From: WRCA01 sp964587855
GTDB taxonomy: Bacteria; Pseudomonadota; Alphaproteobacteria; Rs-D84
Length of the DNA: 52,827 nt
Assembly: GCA_964587855.1 (NCBI GenBank)
Contig: CAZPLT010000004.1
Span: 1-52,827 of the forward strand
Reading direction: 5' to 3'
Below, one piece after another: positions 50,255 through 52,827 of this stretch (positions are counted from its first letter, which is position 1; the number at the start of each line of letters is the position of its first letter). The notes under the pieces are model-generated. The model worked only from the letters and a program-made list of their open reading frames with translations. It made no database searches and was not told where the DNA came from. The position numbers were made by a program, and so were the translations under genes.

Positions 50255-50644
50255 ATGAAAAAATTATTTTTAGTTTTTCCGATTCTTTGCGCATGTGTAG
50301 AAACACAACCAATCCTTACTAATAATTCTAATTTTATTGGGGATTGGTATTTGAACAAAGATAGTAATAATTATGATGGAAAAATGATTATAAAAAATTG
50401 CAATGAATCGCAGTGTGAATTTAACATGCATTCATCAAAAAATAATCATACTTGCGATGCGGACGGAATTATGAAATTTTCTGACGATGACAAAGCCCAG
50501 TATTATTTTAAGTATTTTGATGCAAGTATTATATTTTCACTAACGCCAGATAAAAATATGAATGTGCATTATGGTAATACACATTCATATTCTGCATTTT
50601 GCGGAATGAATGCAACGATAGAAGGAGTTTGGATGAAAGATTAA
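50255..50644 (+). CDS. Putative lipoprotein (129 aa)
   Basis: A hydrophobic N-terminus ends in ILCAC, a usable lipobox, so the mature protein probably starts with the second Cys. The mature region has seven or so Cys and short strand-like segments (IGDWYLN, GKMIIKNCN), perhaps a small beta-barrel or lipocalin-like fold; unknown family. No ribosome binding site is seen; transcription appears to start at the ATG. Confidence 0.65.
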   Translation: MKKLFLVFPILCACVETQPILTNNSNFIGDWYLNKDSNNYDGKMIIKNCNESQCEFNMHSSKNNHTCDADGIMKFSDDDKAQYYFKYFDASIIFSLTPDKNMNVHYGNTHSYSAFCGMNATIEGVWMKD

Positions 50645-50674
50645 TATTTCATAGTTCTGCTGGTCCATCCATTT

Positions 50675-51070
50675 TTATTTTCTTTTAAAGTAAAACTTGC
50701 ATCCATCTAAGTTTTGATACAGGGTGTCTGGTAATATAAAATAAAAACTTTCTATAACTTTTTTATCTTTTTTTATAGTCAATTTATATTCTTCGTTGTA
50801 TTTAATTTCTTTCATGTTAATAATAACATTATCAGTTTCTATCATAGAATGATTTATATTATTTATTTTACAAAATTTATCTAAAGTAAGTTTTAACACA
50901 GAATTTGTATATAACTTTTCAGCGGTATTTTCGCAATCTGTCGTAATATATCCATCATATTCAAATTTATCAAAATACCATTTCCCGCAAAATTCACATG
51001 GCTGACTTGTTTTTTTTACGCAACCAGTTAGGGCAAAAAATATCAATAATAATAAAAATAATTTTTTCAT
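50675..51070 (-). CDS. Lipoprotein downstream of the lysozyme gene (131 aa)
   Basis: A lipid signal ends LTGC at residues 14-17; the mature part begins VKKTSQPCEFCGKWYFDKF and contains about seven Cys. Its start overlaps the lysozyme stop (ATGA), so the two are translated together. A lipoprotein paired with a lysozyme could be a lysis accessory, a lysozyme inhibitor or an unrelated cargo gene. The opening resembles that of the lipoprotein at 50255 (a CGKWYFD / IGDWYLN-like block), so these may be distant paralogues. Confidence 0.7.
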   Translation of the reverse strand: MKKLFLLLLIFFALTGCVKKTSQPCEFCGKWYFDKFEYDGYITTDCENTAEKLYTNSVLKLTLDKFCKINNINHSMIETDNVIINMKEIKYNEEYKLTIKKDKKVIESFYFILPDTLYQNLDGCKFYFKRK

Positions 51071-51567
51071 CTTTTTATTTTATATATTCCATATTCAAAT
51101 ATATTCCAATCATCTTTTCTGCGATTAACAAGCCCATAATTTGTTTCTATTTTTTTTGTTTTCGGATTATATGTTTTATTAAATGCTTTGAATGCGGATT
51201 CCATATTTGGGTAATTTTCACTTATAAAATCGTCATTATTTAAATATAGTAATAATGTAGAATTTGAAAAATTACTCTCTCCGACATTGTATATGAAAGA
51301 TGCTAATGCGTCAAATTGTTTCTGAGTCAAATTCCTGGTTACAAGTTTTTTAATAACGTTTTCTACTTTATTTAAATCTTTTTCAAATAATCTTATAGAT
51401 TCAGGTTTTGAAATTGAATTAAAGTTTTCTCCATTTTTTATAACATGTCCATATCCAATGGTCATTTTTCCTGTTCCATCATCATACGGTTTGGGTTCAA
51501 AACGTTCATACTGTCTTATATATTTTTGCCCTTTACTGCTGGTATGCATATTTTTTGGATTTTGCAT
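51067..51567 (-). CDS. Phage-type lysozyme (GH24 endolysin)
   Basis: The 166-aa protein has the T4/P22 lysozyme pattern: Glu21 in QYERFEP, Asp30 in YDDGTG and Thr36 in MTIGYGH, with the same spacing (nine and six residues) as the catalytic Glu-Asp-Thr of T4 lysozyme. Later, FDALASFIYNVGESNF and VNRRKDDWNIFE complete the fold (GLVNRR corresponds to the usual GLxxRR). It has no signal peptide, so release would need a holin or other route. GAGAAG precedes the ATG. Confidence 0.92.
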   Translation of the reverse strand: MQNPKNMHTSSKGQKYIRQYERFEPKPYDDGTGKMTIGYGHVIKNGENFNSISKPESIRLFEKDLNKVENVIKKLVTRNLTQKQFDALASFIYNVGESNFSNSTLLLYLNNDDFISENYPNMESAFKAFNKTYNPKTKKIETNYGLVNRRKDDWNIFEYGIYKIKR

Positions 51568-51597
51568 TTTTTCTTCTCTTTTTGTAAATATATTTTT

Positions 51598-52827
51598 TCA
51601 TATTCCTGCGTCCTGGCTCATTTGTGCGATTGGGGCGATGTATTTTAACCTGGCGTCGCCATGCAATGAAATACTATCTATGATTCCGCGGCGCGATAAA
51701 ATTTGCAATCCGCGTTCGCACAATGGGCGAATAAATTCGTGCAGCAAACGACCATATGTCGCACCCAACACGCGCATCATATCTGCATTGCGCGCCAAAA
51801 TTTCCGTTGCGGTCATTTCTTTGTCAGACATTAATTGCAATCTGTCGGCCAGCAAGGTGTGTGAAATTCGTGTGCGTAAATCTGATAAAATAAGTTGCGA
51901 CACATCAAAGTCTGCGCCAGATTTTAATGGCGTCAGACCCGTGCTGCCAATCGCCTTTGGTATGATTGCGCCAGGCGTTAAATTTATATTGGATAAATTT
52001 ATTACACCATCGTCGTCGGCCTGCCAAATACCACTGACCGCAATAGTTGCGTTTTTCAGGACCAGTTCAACGACTTTGTTCGCGGTCTTGATGTCGGGCA
52101 GCGCGCGCAACACAGGACTGCGTCCATAACTTTCGCCCGCGGCAACCGACCAACGAAAGATAATGTATGGATTGGTTTCAAATTTCCCACGTGACACAAT
52201 ATTATTTTCCAAATCACCACCAACATCCAGCCAAGCGGTAAATTCTGTTCCAATCAGTGCTTGCACCAAACGCAGTGGGGTTTCTGGGTGTTCTTTTATA
52301 GTGCTGCGCAAATTTGTCGGTGGTGTCCATTCGGGATATTTTTCCAAAACTTCGGATGCGGGCATTGTTGTGGTGTGAAAAATCGCGCCACGTGTAATTG
52401 CAATATCGCTCATTGGAATTGCGGTAAAAGAAAAAGCGCTGTCCGCGCCAATTGGATTTTCTGACATGAATAAACACGCCGTCCCCAAAACCACTAAATC
52501 CAAATAGCATTGATGAATGGTCGTATAAAAATTTGAATCATTCAAATGCTGGCGCAGCATATTTGTCGCATGCGCGGTTGATTCGTTTAATGGTTCAATT
52601 TCGCTTTCAGAAATTAAATTCAGCCACAGCGATTCTGGTGGTGTCAGCAGCGAATACATAGAAGCCGCTAAATTTTCAACAGCATCACCAGCTGTCGCAT
52701 CAAACAAAGTCGCCGATTCATCGTCCGCCGCAGGCAGAGTATAGCGCTGGCACGCAGTCCAACGATTAACCCATGGACCGCGCATATCAGTTGCTTGTTT
52801 ATAAAGTTGCAAAATATTTGCATTCAT
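51598..52827 (-). CDS. Podovirus-type head-tail connector (portal) protein
   Basis: The 409-aa protein resembles T7-like head-tail connectors: an N-terminal DMRGPWVNRW, FDATAGDAVENLAASMYSLLTPP and WLNL block, the central WSVAAGESYGRSPVLRALPDIK, and the C-terminal MTATEILARNADMM. Connectors of this group are about 500-550 aa, so the protein appears short at the C-terminus. The ATG is at the last base of the window; an earlier start outside it cannot be excluded. It is the clearest phage structural gene here, but no terminase, capsid or tail genes are visible on this side. Confidence 0.82.
   Translation of the reverse strand: MNANILQLYKQATDMRGPWVNRWTACQRYTLPAADDESATLFDATAGDAVENLAASMYSLLTPPESLWLNLISESEIEPLNESTAHATNMLRQHLNDSNFYTTIHQCYLDLVVLGTACLFMSENPIGADSAFSFTAIPMSDIAITRGAIFHTTTMPASEVLEKYPEWTPPTNLRSTIKEHPETPLRLVQALIGTEFTAWLDVGGDLENNIVSRGKFETNPYIIFRWSVAAGESYGRSPVLRALPDIKTANKVVELVLKNATIAVSGIWQADDDGVINLSNINLTPGAIIPKAIGSTGLTPLKSGADFDVSQLILSDLRTRISHTLLADRLQLMSDKEMTATEILARNADMMRVLGATYGRLLHEFIRPLCERGLQILSRRGIIDSISLHGDARLKYIAPIAQMSQDAGI

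Noticed and set aside
51458..52129. A 223-aa plus-strand open frame
   Set aside because: It is antisense to the lysozyme and connector genes, whose motifs are clear; no start signals or family features.

Overview
The window reads as a chromosome segment from an AT-rich alphaproteobacterium, probably an uncultured host-associated or gut lineage. I cannot name the genus. The evidence is the alphaproteobacterial style of the ribosomal protein and RNA polymerase genes, a VirB-type type IV secretion system (T4SS) core, complete Gram-negative envelope genes (bamA, lpxD, fabZ, skp, rseP), and a tRNA-His that encodes G-1:C73. Gene density is high, intrinsic terminators are short and clear, and several genes start within a few bases of their promoter and so look leaderless.

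1-350: the 3' end of 23S rRNA, then 5S rRNA and a terminator. 360-1700: small genes (an unknown protein, an alpha/beta hydrolase, a 48-residue Cys-pair protein). 1.8-6.1 kb: two large paralogous secreted proteins with repeated C-x6-C motifs. 6.2-12 kb: dnaX with a type IV pilin-like gene and an OmpA-type lipoprotein, then skp, a secreted Cys protein, and lpxD-fabZ. 11.9-12.75 kb: a putative permuted papain-fold protein and a gene that lacks a usable start.

12.9-20.1 kb (minus strand): a T4SS core of virB8, virB9 (with a C-terminal SPOR-like domain) and virB10 (with a Cys-rich tail), followed by two secreted proteins, one of which shares the C-x6-C signature. 20.2-31.9 kb: tRNA-Trp-secE-nusG-rplKAJL-rpoBC with an L10 leader. 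32-34.3 kb: an unknown gene, a very AT-rich acyltransferase, an HTH regulator and rplU-rpmA. 34.6-37.6 kb: an apparent NrdR box followed by nrdJ (B12-dependent ribonucleotide reductase), dut and a PduO-type cobalamin adenosyltransferase, a cofactor-supply and nucleotide unit.

37.7-45.7 kb: an LptM-like lipoprotein, a thioredoxin-fold protein, a CvpA protein, tRNA-His, tRNA-Ala, frr, uppS-cdsA-rseP-ispA (minus) and divergent bamA. 46.3-48.7 kb: a second envelope cluster with a VirB7-like lipoprotein and two possible VirB8-like proteins. 48.7-52.8 kb: a YraN nuclease-fold protein, an ASCH protein, then a phage-like block (Bbp19-like protein, lysozyme, podovirus-type head-tail connector) mixed with small lipoproteins.

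The most unusual theme is the secretion-related material: a T4SS core with added SPOR and Cys-rich modules, a second set of VirB7/VirB8-like proteins, and a family of large secreted C-x6-C proteins. No VirB4, VirB6, VirB11 or VirD4 gene lies in the window. All family calls come from reading motifs by eye; no database search was run.
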